Of a DNA stretch of 64,000 nt, positions 1 to 11,105 are shown piece after piece (the stretch's first letter is position 1; each line of letters opens with the position of its first letter). The notes below the pieces were generated by a model. It was not told the origin of the DNA, did no database searches, and was given only the letters and a program-made list of their open reading frames with translations. A program made the translations under genes and the position numbers. Origin of the DNA: Breviolum minutum Mf 1.05b.01 (taxonomy: Eukaryota > Sar > Dinophyceae > Suessiales > Symbiodiniaceae); NCBI GenBank assembly GCA_000507305.1, contig DF239789.1, forward strand, positions 165,419-229,418. Direction: 5' to 3'.

Positions 1-137
1 CTTCACGACGGCTCTAAGGCTCCAGGCTAATGATGTCCAACTGGCTGAAGCAAATTGATACCCAAAGCGATGTTTCACCTGAAACGTCCGAAACATGGAG
101 AAAACAGAAAAACGCGGAAACGCATAACTAGTTAACG

Positions 138-240
138 AGTTGGTGGTTTCAATCCCATCTGACAAATATGCTCGTCAAAATGGGAATCTTTCCCAAGTTT
201 CGGGGTGAACATAAAAAATGTTTGAGTTGCCACCACCCAG
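138..240. mobile_element. M1 element
   Basis: GTTGGTGGTTTCAA at the left and GAGTTGCCACCACCCAG at the right form the inverted ends; the inner ATGCTCGTCAAA and GGGGTGAACAT blocks are shared by all M1 copies. Confidence 0.85.
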
Positions 241-359
241 TTGAAGAAACGTTGATCAAACAGGGAAAACGCATAAGTCAATTTTGGTACCTTTCCCCTG
301 GAAAACTGCTCCATGCTTTAGTGGACAAAAATGGGCAGTTTATCTGTTTAAGTCCTTAA

Positions 360-508
360 GTGAAACCTGGTCCATCAATGTCCCATCACGGACCCTATCT
401 GAATCAAATGAAATCATGTGTCACCAACCTGAATTTCCCAGAAATAAGGGGTACCATTTCCCTTCTTAGCTACCTTTTGGGGTGAGGTCGCTATGATTTG
501 ACCAGATG
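360..508. mobile_element. M11 repeat
   Basis: Segment with CAGAAATAAGGGGTACC, then CTACCTTTTGGGGTGAGGTC and ATTTGACCAGATG. Recurs near 10015-10115, 20470-20563, 24925-25013 and partly 33805-33840. Ends not inverted in an obvious way. Confidence 0.55.
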
Positions 509-587
509 TATGATACATTTACCCACGTGAATGGCTGATTATTGATGGTAAATGTCGGTAAATATATCAGACATGGATCCTATGGGT
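505..587. mobile_element. M2 element, left end decayed
   Basis: Core GGTAAATATATCAGACATGG and end GGATCCTATGGGT match M2; the left arm is degenerate. Confidence 0.6.
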
Positions 588-1151
588 GTTGAAACATCAC
601 GGAATCCCGCCGCTGAAGTCGTTTTTTTTCCGGAGAAAAAAGGTTGGATTTTGGTACACCATGTGTTTGAATGATGCAACTAGATGAATAAAACCAGGCA
701 ATCAAACATATGGCAAGTGTTGATTCTCTTGACCTCATGATCAATACAGCAATATGCATGTAAAAGCTTATCCCTGGGCAAATCATACCAATAATCATTC
801 CTAAACCTGAACGTAACTATATAAGTAAGGTGTGTTTATGTGTTTCCTTTCAAGCCATGAAAAGGCCATTTGGAAGCGGTCCCACAACCCAATCCTTAGG
901 GGACAACAACAACGATCACCATGGTCCATGAACCACTGAACCAAGTCCTGGGATCCCATCCTCCTAGGAGGACTGGAACTCCCTTAGGTTTCAAGCCGAA
1001 CCCATTTGTGGTTCCTAATTTTTTACGGACGCACGGCCACCTGCTCCGTAGAGTCATACTGCCTGACAACGCATGGCAGGACGACATGTGAAGCACAAGG
1101 AAACGTGGGAAGATACATAACCTAAATACATGGAGAGTGATATAAATATAG

Positions 1152-1242
1152 CCCATAGCATCCTTTATATGATATATTTACTTGCATTTGGTTGATTTTT
1201 ATAGTTAATGAAGCTAAATATACCATACATGGATCCTATGGG
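1152..1242. mobile_element. M2 element
   Basis: CCCATAGCATCC at the left and ACATGGATCCTATGGG at the right with a TTTGGTTGATTTTTAT centre. Confidence 0.8.
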
Positions 1243-1849
1243 ATATGGATAATGATATGAGCCACGAAAAAAAGACCTGGATACTTTCCATGAATATTGT
1301 ATAAAAACACAATATAATATGTATATATATATATATGTACGTAATGAATACAATGTAATAATAAGTTATAAAGTTCAAATGGTATTTCAACTCACCGAAA
1401 CATGAGCGAAACCAGATTCATATTGACAATATATTGCCTTCCACGAATCCATTTTTTGCACCATAAGGGGGTCTCTGAACAAAGTCATGAGTTATCCCTT
1501 GTCACATCCTAAGGCACATGAATGCATTTGGAGGGAACTTTGCCCAAAAACAAACAACATCTCAGAATTCATTGCGATTCTGCAACTGTCAGCTGGGGAT
1601 ATTATATACAATATGGTACAACTATGCAAGACTATGTACAACTCTGGTTTCCGGGAATGTCCCCCCGAAAAATCACAAATCGGTTCCTAAAGTTTTCAAC
1701 GTTGGCCGTGAGGAAACATGTTCCTTTGCATCCATGGGAGCGGAAATCCAAGCCAACTTTTTGTTGCAGAGGTGTACCAAGTCATCCTTGACTTCCTCAC
1801 ACGTGAGCACAGGTGATTTGATGAAATGTGTACATCTTGGAAAGAAATG

Positions 1850-1948
1850 GGTGTTTCCAAAAATAGGGGTACCCCGCAATGGTGGTTATGATGGAAAACC
1901 CTATTGAAATGGATGATTTGGGGTACCACTATTTTTGGAAACATCCAA
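1850..1948. mobile_element. M5 element
   Basis: GGGTGTTTCCAAAAATAGGG opens and ATTTTTGGAAACATCC closes; GGGGTACC inside each arm. AAAT flanks both sides, a possible 4-bp target duplication. Confidence 0.75.
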
Positions 1949-2268
1949 ATCGCAAACTGCATCATTTAGGCAAAAACAGCGTCTCTTATTGGCGCTTATC
2001 GGCGCCTCAGAAACGAAAAGTCAACACATCTTATGTTGTTTCCACTTCCAAGTCAGAACCGGCTTACCATGACTTCACCCACGCCAGAGACTTACAAAAA
2101 AAAGTTGCAGTTAAAAAAATGGCCACAAAATCACTGACACAGAATCATCTCAAGTCAAAGCAACATGTGAGCGCTAAAAATGTGAGACTAGACACCAAGC
2201 AAAGCAGGAAACCTGCGGGCCAGGTATCCATCAACTACCAAAAAAAATCACTGAACGTTTTTTTTTGC

Positions 2269-2615
2269 CAAGGCTCATAGTCTGCCAGGATGTCCAGTGC
2301 TTCCTGAAACAATTTTTGAGCTTCCAAGATCCAGTGTTCGGCCTCGCTACCTGAAGTTCCACGGCTTTGCTTCAAGCGCATGCTGGCGAAATTATATAAA
2401 CGTCTTGCATTCATGGGCATCTGTAAAGTATTGGTCTGCTTTCGAACCAGCCCTGCTGATTCAAACATCTCTGCGGATTTTGCAAAGTCTGAACGTAGGG
2501 AATAGACCAAGCCTAAGTTGTTGTAGGTTTTGGCCCCCTCCTCCGTGTCTTGCATGCCATGTTTTGAAAGAATCTCCAGTGCGGAAAGCATGTCGGAGAC
2601 TGCCTTGTCCAAATC
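2269..2615 (-). CDS. TIR-like/TPR gene, exon D (TPR repeats)
   Basis: Begins after CGACAG| with DLDKAVSDMLSALEIL and continues TYNNLGLVYSLRSDFAKSAE, a classic TPR helix pair (N-L-G-x-Y, then A..F or A..M), then AEHWILEAQKLFQEALDIL, a second helix set. TPRs bind partner peptides. The 3' edge is uncertain: CCTTG|GCAAAA would be a GC donor and fits this gene's habit; reading on meets a stop 33 bases later after a lysine-rich tail. No further exon was joined with confidence, so the C-terminus is missing. Confidence 0.7.
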
Positions 2616-3009
2616 CTGTCGAAAAGCACCGAATATTTACTTGAACATAGGTATCAATACAGAAGTTTCTAGCCTAACACAGATATACTTTCCCTTATGA
2701 TCGTTCAAACCATTTCAAACTGATGCTTTGGGGCACATGTGGACAAAATTGGGTTCCTCCCTCAACAAAAAAAATCATGGAATCTGAACTCACCCCTTGA
2801 AATTAAGGGAAAGTCATCTTCCAAACTGGTTTTTTTTGGGGGGGTTCAAAATGTGAGTTAGTTTTCGACAAAGCATCTTACACCCCCGAATTTCAACATA
2901 GCCCCCGAAAATGGATGGTTGGAAGACGATGCTTTCCTTTTGGGGCCCGGTTGAATTTCCGAGGTGTTTTCATGTCTGGCCCTCCGTCCTCTATTGGAGG
3001 GCAAAAATC

Positions 3010-3119
3010 CGCAAAGAATTCATCAGGCTCGTCACGTACCAAAGCCCGAGCCCTTGCACGTAATAACTTACATCCAGCAATGCTGTCGGAGGCACCAAGG
3101 ATTTCAAGTTCATTCAATC
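3010..3119 (-). CDS. TIR-like/TPR gene, exon C (TPR helix pair)
   Basis: A 110-nt exon read from CTAG|GATTGAATG to TTTGCG|GATTTT. Joined to exon B it gives MYTKGLNELEILG, then CKLLRARARALVRDEPDEFF, an amphipathic helix pair with TPR-like spacing of A, L and alanine residues. The donor is again GA, and both intron ends carry GATT or GATTT repeats, so the exact cut could slide by a few bases. Length and phase (2 nt plus 36 codons) fit both neighbours. Called from reading-frame logic only. Confidence 0.6.
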
Positions 3120-3196
3120 CTAGTTTTGGGGTGTAAAAAAAAAACTCGTTCCAAAACAAATCTGAGTCAAAATTTGGTGGTGTTTCAACCCGTTTG

Positions 3197-3285
3197 AGTA
3201 GTTGGTGGTTTCAACCATTTGAAAATTATGCTCGTCAAATTGGATCATTTCCCCAGTAAAAAGGGGTTTAAAAACTGAAAATAGA
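3197..3285. mobile_element. M1 element, right end lost
   Basis: Left arm TAGTTGGTGGTTTCAACC and core intact; the CCACCACCTAG end is missing. Lies in the intron between exons B and C of the TIR-like gene. Confidence 0.7.
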
Positions 3286-3309
3286 AGATACAAACCAGCT
3301 CCTAGAATC

Positions 3310-3914
3310 CTTTGGTATACATCTCAGTGGCATTTTGGTGAAAGCCACGTTTGTGCTCAATCCATCCACGCTCGTGCCAAATGTTGCCTACGTCAATAGC
3401 CATTTGGTCACGGGAATGTTCAGCTTGAACATTCCAAGTGATTAGGCTGGTTTTTGTGGATAAACCAAAATCCAAAATTGAAGCTGCTTCGTCCAAAGAT
3501 GAGAAAGCACTGAGCAATTTCCCGACCTGTGAACAAGCCTTTAACATTTTCAAAGGCAATTCTTTAACATGTTGACTTGCAGAATGAAGGAACCAGCTCT
3601 GCAAATGTTTCTTCACATTTGCATCAAACAACTTTCTGCCCTGGCCGCTATCCACCAGTCGCAAAATATTCTCTTCATCTGCTTGTACGCTGGCCCTTGC
3701 AGAACTGATGGATGCTTCACGTAGTGTCTTGTAGATTTGATCGAAACCATCACCATGCATGAGACTTAATGTCCACTGTTCTTCCTCTTTGGGAGGCATC
3801 AGAATTGTAAGTTCACAGTCCTTGCCCAATTGAATGGCAGTATCTAACTCTAACATACACCATGACCGCTCAAGATAAGCCGGAGCATACCAGGGCATCA
3901 TCAATGCAATAATC
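3310..3914 (-). CDS. TIR-like/TPR gene, exon B (TIR C-terminal half and linker)
   Basis: The 605-nt exon begins after CTAAG| and encodes IIALMMPWYAPAYLERSWCM, then ELDTAIQLG, ILMPPKEEE and the linker EENILRLVDSGQGRKLFD. The PWYAPAYLERSWCMLEL stretch matches the pattern W..P.YL.R.WC..E typical of the TIR-like half of this family. It ends HQNATEMYTK plus one base, where the first helix of a TPR would start. The donor is AAAG|GATTC, a GA donor; the phases (1 nt, 201 codons, 1 nt) fit exons A and C. A palindromic M2 element ends five bases before the acceptor. Cytosolic location is inferred from the absence of membrane segments. Confidence 0.85.
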
Positions 3915-3919
3915 CTTAG

Positions 3920-4019
3920 CCCATAGGATCCATGTATGGTATATTTACCCACATTTACTATATTTACAATAAAAAATCAACCAAATGTAGGTAAATATAT
4001 CATACATGGATGGTTTGGG
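3920..4019. mobile_element. M2 element abutting a splice acceptor
   Basis: CCCATAGGATCCATGTATGG to CATACATGGATGGTTTGGG. On the minus strand its CCTATGGG end is followed by CTAAG| and then exon B. Confidence 0.8.
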
Positions 4020-4306
4020 TTAGTTGGAGTCAACCAAGATGCGAAAAAATAAACCATCATGAGTCCTACCTTTGTGTGCTTTTTGTATGGTAAATATCGT
4101 AGGGGGGGAAGAATTTGGAAGGGAATTTGTACTGAGATCAGCTTCTACCACATAAAAACTGGGTATACTGGTAACTCTGCTACTCTTCCCTCCCAATCAT
4201 AGAAGTGGAAAAATGAAAATGTCTCCAAGATGAGTTTCTATTAAAATTGGGGAGAATTTTTCCACTGTTTCCCAATGATTCTCGGAGCTAAGGTGTTGGT
4301 CCACGT

Positions 4307-4410
4307 CTAGTTGGTGGTTTCAACCCATCTGAAAAATATTAGTATTAGTCAAATTAGATCATTTCCCCAACTAGGGGTGAAAATAAAAAATCTTTGGAAC
4401 CACCACGTAG
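4307..4410. mobile_element. M1 element inside a TIR-like gene intron
   Basis: CTAGTTGGTGGTTTCAACCC to GGAACCACCACGTAG. Flanks ACGT/ATGT look like a mutated 4-bp duplication. Confidence 0.85.
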
Positions 4411-4443
4411 ATGTGATTCCACTTGATTTTTTGACCGAGCTGC

Positions 4444-4767
4444 CTTCCGATGCTTTTCACTCGACCCTCAAAGACCTCTTTGAATTCTTCAAAGGGAACG
4501 ACTTCACCCTTCAATCGCATCTCTTGCACACGATGTTGGTTCACACATGCCCAGCACATCCACAAATAAACACGCTTCATATCCAGCAGTTCAGTCATAC
4601 ACCAATGGGTCAAGCTGTCTACAATGTCACCAACGGTATATTTCCAGGTGTATGACAACATGTGTGTAGCATGACCCACATTGTCTTCACCACTTACAGT
4701 GTCAACAAATGCAGAGCCCGGCAAAGAATCTCGAGGACAAGGTGTGCCAGAACTATAACCTCGAATC
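4444..4767 (-). CDS. TIR-like/TPR gene, exon A (N-terminal TIR-like half)
   Basis: This 324-nt exon encodes 107 full codons, including SGEDNVGHATHMLSYTW, then RVYLWMCWACVNQHRV and VPFEEFKEVFEGRV. The SYTW and NQHRV blocks recall a dinoflagellate-expanded family with a TIR-like fold followed by tetratricopeptide repeats (recognition from memory, not a search). Acceptor read as CTGAG|GATTCGAG, donor as GGAAG|GCAGCTC, a GC donor. Joining to exon B restores SIGR-IIALMM in frame, as the family expects. TIR-like domains usually act in protein interaction or NAD cleavage; the role here is unknown. The translation start must lie in an upstream exon. Confidence 0.75.
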
Positions 4768-5091
4768 CTCAGTCTTTGATGAACTGTTGAACTGATGCTT
4801 GTCCAACAGAAATCACAACAAAAACTCTGCTGGTAGGTTTACCTTGCCTTTTTAAAGAATCACTGAAATTCGCTTACAGTGTCACCCCCCATTGTTTCAT
4901 TTTGTCACAAAATTTGTTCTAAGATCCAATTGCTTCTACAGGGACATGAACCGTTCCCATTTTGTTGATGGACAAAATCCTGGGGACCAGTTGATATATT
5001 ACATAATTGCACTGTTTCAACATGTTTCAACTACCCTTGAATTGGAATTCCAAAATGTTGTGTTTTCCATGAAGAAAAGGGGTTTGTGTCG

Positions 5092-5265
5092 GCTCCAAAA
5101 ATGGCCAAAATCATCATCCATTGGGTCCGTCCATCTCTGTTCTCGTTCAAGGATCACTGTCTCCTCCAAGTCATGGATGGTGTTGCCTTTTCCAAGACCT
5201 GCTTTGGAAACAGAGGCCCGGACGCCCGAAGAATTACTTTGCTTCGAAAAAATCCCCAACTTGAA
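5092..5265 (-). CDS. Possible upstream exon of the TIR-like/TPR gene
   Basis: The minus strand is open and reads SSGVRASVSKAGLGKGNTI, then LEETVILEREQRW and DDDFGHFW, with charged, protein-like composition. It lies 5' of exon A on the same strand, so it may be an N-terminal exon. No convincing splice sites were fixed, and the plus strand is also open here, so the call is weak. Confidence 0.3.
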
Positions 5266-5280
5266 GTTCAAGAGACACGA

Positions 5281-5411
5281 GGATAGTGGTGGCAGAAGTA
5301 GTAGAAGTAGTAGTAGCAGCAGTAGAAGTAGTAGTAGTAGTACTTAGTAGTACTTAGTAGTACTTCGTAGTAATTAGTAGTGACTGGTAGTACTTAGTAG
5401 TACTTAGTAGC
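5281..5411. repeat. AGT-rich microsatellite
   Basis: Imperfect (AGT/AGC)n passing into repeats of TAGTACTTAG. Confidence 0.8.
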
Positions 5412-5869
5412 AATTACAGTTCAGCAAAGGGTGTATTATTCAATGGGAAAATTTGGGTGCCCTTGGGAGGGTACCCTAGCAGTTGTTCCCCAAGAATTGC
5501 CCCATATTGCCCTATACAACCATTATCTAACACATGTCTAGGTGGTATATGTTGGTAAATATCTGGGGTACTCTCCCAACATTACCCAACTTTTCCCTTT
5601 GAATTATCTATTATCTAAATGAATATATATATATATATGATCACTAATATCATACATCAATATCTATATCTACACAATTTTGGAACCCGGATGAGTTTTT
5701 TTCGGCAAATATCGCCATTCATGGAACCGGAGCTCTGCCGAAATTCCCTGCGGGTGGCATCTGCAAGGATGGAAATTTGAGGCCCCGAACCTTGAAGAAG
5801 CGAAAGAAGGATTCCCTTCAGGTAGGTGCAAAAATACCCCATTAACATCTAGGTTTATATACCTATTAT

Positions 5870-5957
5870 ATGGGTATTTCCAAAAATAGGGGTACCCCCA
5901 AAATGGATGGTTTATAATGGAAAACCCTATTAAAATGGATGATTTGGGGGTACATAA
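5870..5957. mobile_element. M5 element, right end partial
   Basis: GGGTATTTCCAAAAATAGGG, then GGTTTATAATGGAAAACCC; stops after GATTTGGGGGTAC. Confidence 0.65.
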
Positions 5958-5962
5958 GGTTT

Positions 5963-6070
5963 ACCCTCCGTGAAACTCACATTTTCGCCCCTGAAAAAAT
6001 AGGCCGTTTGCCCCCAAAAAAGGAAAAGTAGTCACTTTCAACCATCACTTTTCACAGGTCCGATGTTAGC
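5963..6070. mobile_element. M3 element
   Basis: ACCCTCCGTGAAACTCACAT to CCGATGTTAGC with CCCCTGAAAA and AACCATC blocks typical of M3. Confidence 0.55.
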
Positions 6071-6125
6071 ATTGCACACTCCATTTCTTGTTCGGTACGC
6101 TAACGTTCACACAAACAACACAGTT

Positions 6126-6272
6126 GAGCCACGAAAAAAACCCTTATTACTTTCCATTATATTGGTTGGTTTATAGGGATCCTTATCATGGTTTATTATA
6201 ATCCCTATAAAACGGGGTAGGATTTCATCCCCTATATACCCTAACCAATCAGGGGCCCTTTTTTCATTGCTC
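6126..6272. mobile_element. M9 element with AGTT target duplication
   Basis: GAGCCACGAAAAAA opens; AGGGGCCCTTTTTTCATTGC plus TC closes. AGTT occurs directly on both sides (6122-6125 and 6273-6276). Confidence 0.85.
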
Positions 6273-6396
6273 AGTTGGCCTTCTGTCGCCAGCAAAGACA
6301 GGAAATCTCCAGCTAAGTAGTGAATGCTGAGAGCTTTCGACTCGCTTTCAGCTTTTTTTGTCAAAGTCACGACTCGATGCACCATGGAATCACGAA
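6273..6396 (-). CDS. Possible exon, unknown protein
   Basis: Minus-strand open stretch beginning near LRDSMVHRVVTLTKKAESES and ending SLLATEGQLSN exactly where an M9 element begins (6126-6272). Upstream the frame is closed by TGA, and a possible acceptor GAAAG| lies just before. It could be an exon of the gene array 5' of the TIR-like gene. No family recognised. Confidence 0.3.
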
Positions 6397-6772
6397 GCTT
6401 TCATAGCTTTGGTTCTACTGAAACAAGAAAATAGAACCAGCCAAGAGTGTATTTGAGATTATTTGATTATGATCATGAACACCGAAAAAACACGTGGAAG
6501 CTTCTTCAATTGCAGCGTTGTTGGACTTATTTACATCATAGTGTTCTTGTGCCTTGTTCGTTCAACCCACATTGCTGTGATCATGGAAGAAAGCATGCGC
6601 AGCTTCAAATGTCAACATGTTGGGCCTTGACTCATGGAGAGAGAAACGCGTTGGTTTGTAACACTGAAATGCTCTTCACATTCTATGTTGAATCAAGGGG
6701 ATGAATTGCAAATCATATGAATTCTTCTGATTCTAGTACCAAGAGTCGTTACACCCGCAAAAAAACTCACAT

Positions 6773-6892
6773 ACTGTTGATGGACGAAATCCTACACCAC
6801 CCGGAATGTATAAAAACCTTGTAAATAATGGGATATCCACCATATCAACTGGTGATCGCAGGATTTCTGAACTATCAACAGTAGCACTTGAA
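6773..6892. mobile_element. M8 element with TA duplication
   Basis: CTGTTGATGG and CTATCAACAG are the inverted ends, flanked by TA. Inner AGGATTTCT and GAAATCC blocks are shared. Confidence 0.75.
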
Positions 6893-7059
6893 AAAGATAG
6901 CGGTTGGAAGATAAGAACCTTCTTTTGACAAGGCTTTTTTGGGACATATGAGAACCTCCAGTCACAAGCTAATTACTATGAGCATCGTTCAAAACCCTTG
7001 GCCGACACTCCATGACATCCTTAAAGAACAAGCCCCTATATACAGCAAAAATACACTCC

Positions 7060-7155
7060 ACAAAACTAACATAGCATCTGAAAATTGATGGTTGGAAGAT
7101 GATTCTTTCCTTTTAGGAAGGCCTATTTTCAGGGGCTATGTTCATTTTAGGGAGG
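7060..7155. mobile_element. M3 element
   Basis: AAACTAACATAGCATCTGAA to GGGGCTATGTTCATTTTAGG with GGATGGTTGGAAGATGAT-like centre. Confidence 0.7.
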
Positions 7156-7500
7156 GTAACTAAGATTTTGGCCACTGCCAATCAAAAAAAACAACATTTT
7201 TTGTGGCTTCGACCAACACCTTTGTCGGGCTCATCTGTTTTTGGGTCTCGAATTCAATCAAAAAAATGACCAAAGACTATGCAATAAATGCACAACATGC
7301 ATGGAAGAATATGGCTATCTAAAACACCATATGACTGAATGCCCTAAGATGTTCCATACATTCTATGACATTCTATTCCATAATAAGAATCAGGCTAAAC
7401 CTCATAAGATGTCATAATGGATAAGAATCAAACATCTATGACAAATTGGGATACTGTAAATTTATCATAAGAATGTCCCTTCCATTCTAGGACTGGTTGG

Positions 7501-7552
7501 ATGGTGATGATGGTGATGATGATGATGATGATGATGGTGATTATGATGATGT
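7501..7552. repeat. GAT microsatellite
   Basis: Imperfect (GATGAT/GGTGAT)n run. Confidence 0.85.
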
Positions 7553-8025
7553 CTAGTGCTTGCAAAAGTTCCCTTAAGGCCCTTAAAGAGCACATCCATC
7601 TTACTTTCTGCAGGCACTTGCAGGCAAACACAAGGCGCCTAGCCAGGATCATTTGCGCAACAGCATGCGCCAGGAGCAACAAATGCTCCTGCAGCACAAC
7701 TGGATCGTTTCATATGGGCGTAAAAGATGTTTCCCCAATCAAAAAGCCCTCAAGACCATCTAAAATCAAGCATTTGTTTGAGTGAATTATGCTAATCCGT
7801 ACGAGCAATCGTAGCACCTATGTTCAATTGTGATGAGTCCATTCAAATTCTTGAAGCACACCCATGATAATCTGTTTCATACTTTTTGTGTTTGGTGACA
7901 TTTATTTGAGACAGCAAAGGAGCAAAATCCCAAAAAAGTGGGAACATGTTCCAACCAAAGAAATTTGCCTCAAAAATGGCCATTTGAAAGAACCACCACA
8001 ACGATCACAACCGCAACCTTTTCAC

Positions 8026-8130
8026 CTAGTTGCTGGTTTCAACCATCTGAAAAATATGTCTCGTCAGATTGGATCATTTCCCCAAGTTTCGGGGTGAACA
8101 TTCCAAAAATATTTGAGTTGCCACCACCTG
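8026..8130. mobile_element. M1 element
   Basis: CTAGTTGCTGGTTTCAACC to GAGTTGCCACCACCTGG. Confidence 0.8.
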
Positions 8131-8303
8131 GGGTATATTTACCTACTTTTTATTCCATAAAACATCAACGAAATTCATCTAGGCTAAATATACATGAATC
8201 GTCCCATGGATTGTTTTTTTGGGTGCCGTTAAACCACCACCTACTGATTCAGCCTGACAATTCTTCGATCATTTTTTTTTAACGCTCTTTCCTGAGGAAA
8301 ATC

Positions 8304-8425
8304 CTGTTGATGGCAACCAGAAATCCGGTGAGAAAACCAGTTGATGTTGGTTGTTTTATCCCATTATTTAAAGGGTTTTTTAGTACATGTCAGGTGGTTG
8401 CTTGGGATGTCTGAACCATCAACAG
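8304..8425. mobile_element. M8 element
   Basis: CTGTTGATGGCAACCAGAAA to GTCTGAACCATCAACAG; TA only on the right flank. Confidence 0.7.
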
Positions 8426-8990
8426 TATCTTCATCATCCTCAATCCAGGGTTCATGTTCGAACCACCAAAAAGACCTGCAAATACTAGGAATTCAATTGC
8501 TATTGCTTGAATGAAAGCTTTACCATGATGCGTTGATCATTCTTGAGTCTCTTATATGTACCATGCTGAAAGAGTTTATTTTGTGGAATGGTCATCCGTC
8601 TATCCATAGCAATCCTTATTTCACGACTAATTTGAGCTGATGTTCCTTCCCACATCATACAACAACAGGAGACCATGACAACCCAAATAAACTATTTGCC
8701 AATGCAGTGCACCTGCATTCTCTGCCTTTTTCCATTTTTGTAAAAAAAAACTCCATCTCCTGTTTCAATCAAAGAGTCAGTCCATTTGAATGACTGCTCA
8801 TATTTTAGATCTCCCCACCACACAGTAACACTGAAAAGTTCAGGTATGGGTTAGGATCCTGAGGGGTGTGACGTAGCCAGCAGTGCCAAAAGGACTTCCG
8901 AAACTGGAACCCCCAGCCCCCAGCCACCTTTGGGGGAAACATTCCAACAAAAGATCTTTGAAACCAATCAATCCACCTAGATTACTTAAA

Positions 8991-9096
8991 GGTTCAGGAT
9001 ACTTAGCAACTGGTTATATGTAGGTTTATAACCCAAGGATTTGGGGACATTTTTCACCCACTTATAGAGGCATAACCCTGGTAAGTATCCTGAACC
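8991..9096. mobile_element. Palindromic element, single copy here
   Basis: GGTTCAGGATACTTAG at the left pairs with TAAGTATCCTGAACC at the right around a TTATAACCC centre. I saw no other copy. Confidence 0.65.
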
Positions 9097-9218
9097 TCTA
9101 AGTACCAACGCCAACCATTTTGGGCTTTTTCCGGCTTCTCCCCCATCATGGCCTGATCCGCCTCATCAGCTAGCTGCTCTAAGCTTTGTAGAGCTGCGAA
9201 ACCTGGCGAATTGGTTTT

Positions 9219-9318
9219 CTAGTTGGTGGTTTCAACCCATGTGAAAAATATGCTCGTCAAATTGGATCATTTCCCCAAGTAGGGGTGAAAATAAAAAATA
9301 TTTGAAACAACCACCTAG
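9219..9318. mobile_element. M1 element with TTTT flanks
   Basis: CTAGTTGGTGGTTTCAACCC to GAAACAACCACCTAG; TTTT on both sides. Confidence 0.85.
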
Positions 9319-9879
9319 TTTTTTTTCAACGCAAATGAGCCATGAAGCACAAACACCTCGGGTACGAAATTGGATGGTTCCGTTGGGTTTGTTAGGATCA
9401 AAGGTGAAGTGGAATCAGTGGGTGAAATATCCCATTGATCCGTTTACCATGTACAAAAAAATCCTGGGATTGAATCCTGGTTGTTTCATGACAGGATCCT
9501 TATCTCATGGCTCATGAAATAATCGCCATATAACTGGGTAGCATGTTTTTCATTGCTCACATGTTGGGATGGGTCCAATGGTAGGGTGATCAATGGTATA
9601 TTCGTAGGGACTACACTCCCCCGAAAACCAACATGACAATTGAAAAATAACCATGAAGGAAGATGTATCCCCCTATAAAAAAATGGAGCTGTTCCATTGT
9701 CATCTTAGTTCTCGGTGGTCTATAATATAGCGGACTATATATCTCTAGGGCAGTTTTTTGCCAGTGATTTGGACCCACTTTACACTATGATTGGGATGGT
9801 TGGGCAACAAACAACAAACCCTGAGAGATCAGGTCGGCTCTGCTGGCCTTGAGTGACAAGGGATCACTTTCTCCCTGAA

Positions 9880-9990
9880 ACTAACAGCAAACGCCACTGA
9901 AAATAGGCCGAACTTGCCCCCAAAAAGGAAACGAGAGAACGTATTCCAACCATCCAGGACTTCAGGGGCGAAGGGATGTGAGTTTTAGGG
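9880..9990. mobile_element. M3 element
   Basis: CTCCCTGAAACTAACAGC to TTCAGGGGCGAAGGGATGTG and TTTTAGGGATGGG. Confidence 0.6.
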
Positions 9991-10639
9991 ATGGGTATAA
10001 ATTTGAACCCACCTAGATTTTCCTGAAATTAGGGGTCGAATTTCCCTTCCAAAAAGCCACCTGTTGAGGTGAGGGAAAGTGTGAGGTTGCGATTCAATTT
10101 GACCAGATTATATATTACTACTAACCCAAACAATGCACTAATTATAAGGGAAATCCCTGAAAATTGCCATACATTTCAGCATCAAGTTTAATTCTCCCCA
10201 AGTGGGTCCAATCCATTGATCCCTGAGCAACGTCAACAAAACCCTTGCGTATCTCTAATACATGGAAGTTAGGTGGTGGTTTTCCATACTTATTTATGAC
10301 ACCTGTTAACAATGAATCAATTTGCCTATATTAATCTTTTCCCCCAATTTGTCGTGTCGAACATTTCAACTTAGATCCTTAAAACCAAAATCGCTCAGAG
10401 ATTTGATAGATACAAAAACAAAAACAAAAAAAACTATCTGAGAAATGGAATTTTGTTTTTTTTGTTCACCCTATAATTTCCTGAAAAATAGAAGGCCATG
10501 TTACCCTGAACATGTTTTGGAACATTTTTATCTCGACCCTATACTTTCCTCAATAGTAGGTCATAGATCACCAAAAAAATCCAATCACTTCTCCAAATCT
10601 TCTCAAAGATCACCCAACTTCAATGTTTTTTTGCTTCAA

Positions 10640-10757
10640 CTTCCTGAAACCAACTGTGTTGCCTTGCGGCTCCATACGAGCAGCACAAAGCAACGCATGA
10701 GAGGATTCACTCAGCGCCTTGAAAAGGTCAAGGAAGGGAGTCCAAAGACCTTTAATT
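10640..10757 (-). CDS. Possible exon, unknown protein
   Basis: Minus-strand frame reading LWTPFLDLFKALSESSHALL, then CAARMEPQGNTVGFRKLKQK. It starts after a possible acceptor TTAAAG| and carries helix-like hydrophobic spacing. The plus strand is also open over this stretch, so strand choice rests on composition and on the strong minus bias of the window. Confidence 0.35.
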
Positions 10758-10964
10758 CAGTAGTCTTTTCGAAAAGACCATTATCTTAGTAGGGATGTTT
10801 AGTCAACAATGCCAGGGGACTGTTATTTTAATGGTCTTGGACTTGTAGGGCAAGGATGAGTCGACTTTTTTTGTGAAGAGTTATCCTCTTGGTGAACTAA
10901 CATGGCTGGCTGGAAAATGGACCTGGATTGAAGATGTAAGAACCTATAATTGAACATGGGTGGG

Positions 10965-11105
10965 GGATCAAAAAAAATTATTCCCAGGGGATCAAAAAAA
11001 TAATAAGAGGATCAAAAAAAATTATTCACGTGGATAGAAACGCTTTCGTGTGGAAGGGAAGCAAAAATTGCCTCACTGACCGGATCAAAAAAAATATTAG
11101 ACCCG
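10965..11105. repeat. Repeats of GGATCAAAAAAAATTATT
   Basis: Four spaced copies of GGATCAAAAAAAWTAWT over 140 bases. Confidence 0.7.

Noticed and set aside
4371-4443. Extension of TIR-like exon A through QLGQKIKWNHIY
   Set aside because: Family pattern and exon B phase require splicing at GGAAG|GC; the extension runs into an M1 element.
5281-5411. AGT repeat as a CRISPR-like array
   Set aside because: Units are microsatellite-like without spacers, and the genome is eukaryotic.
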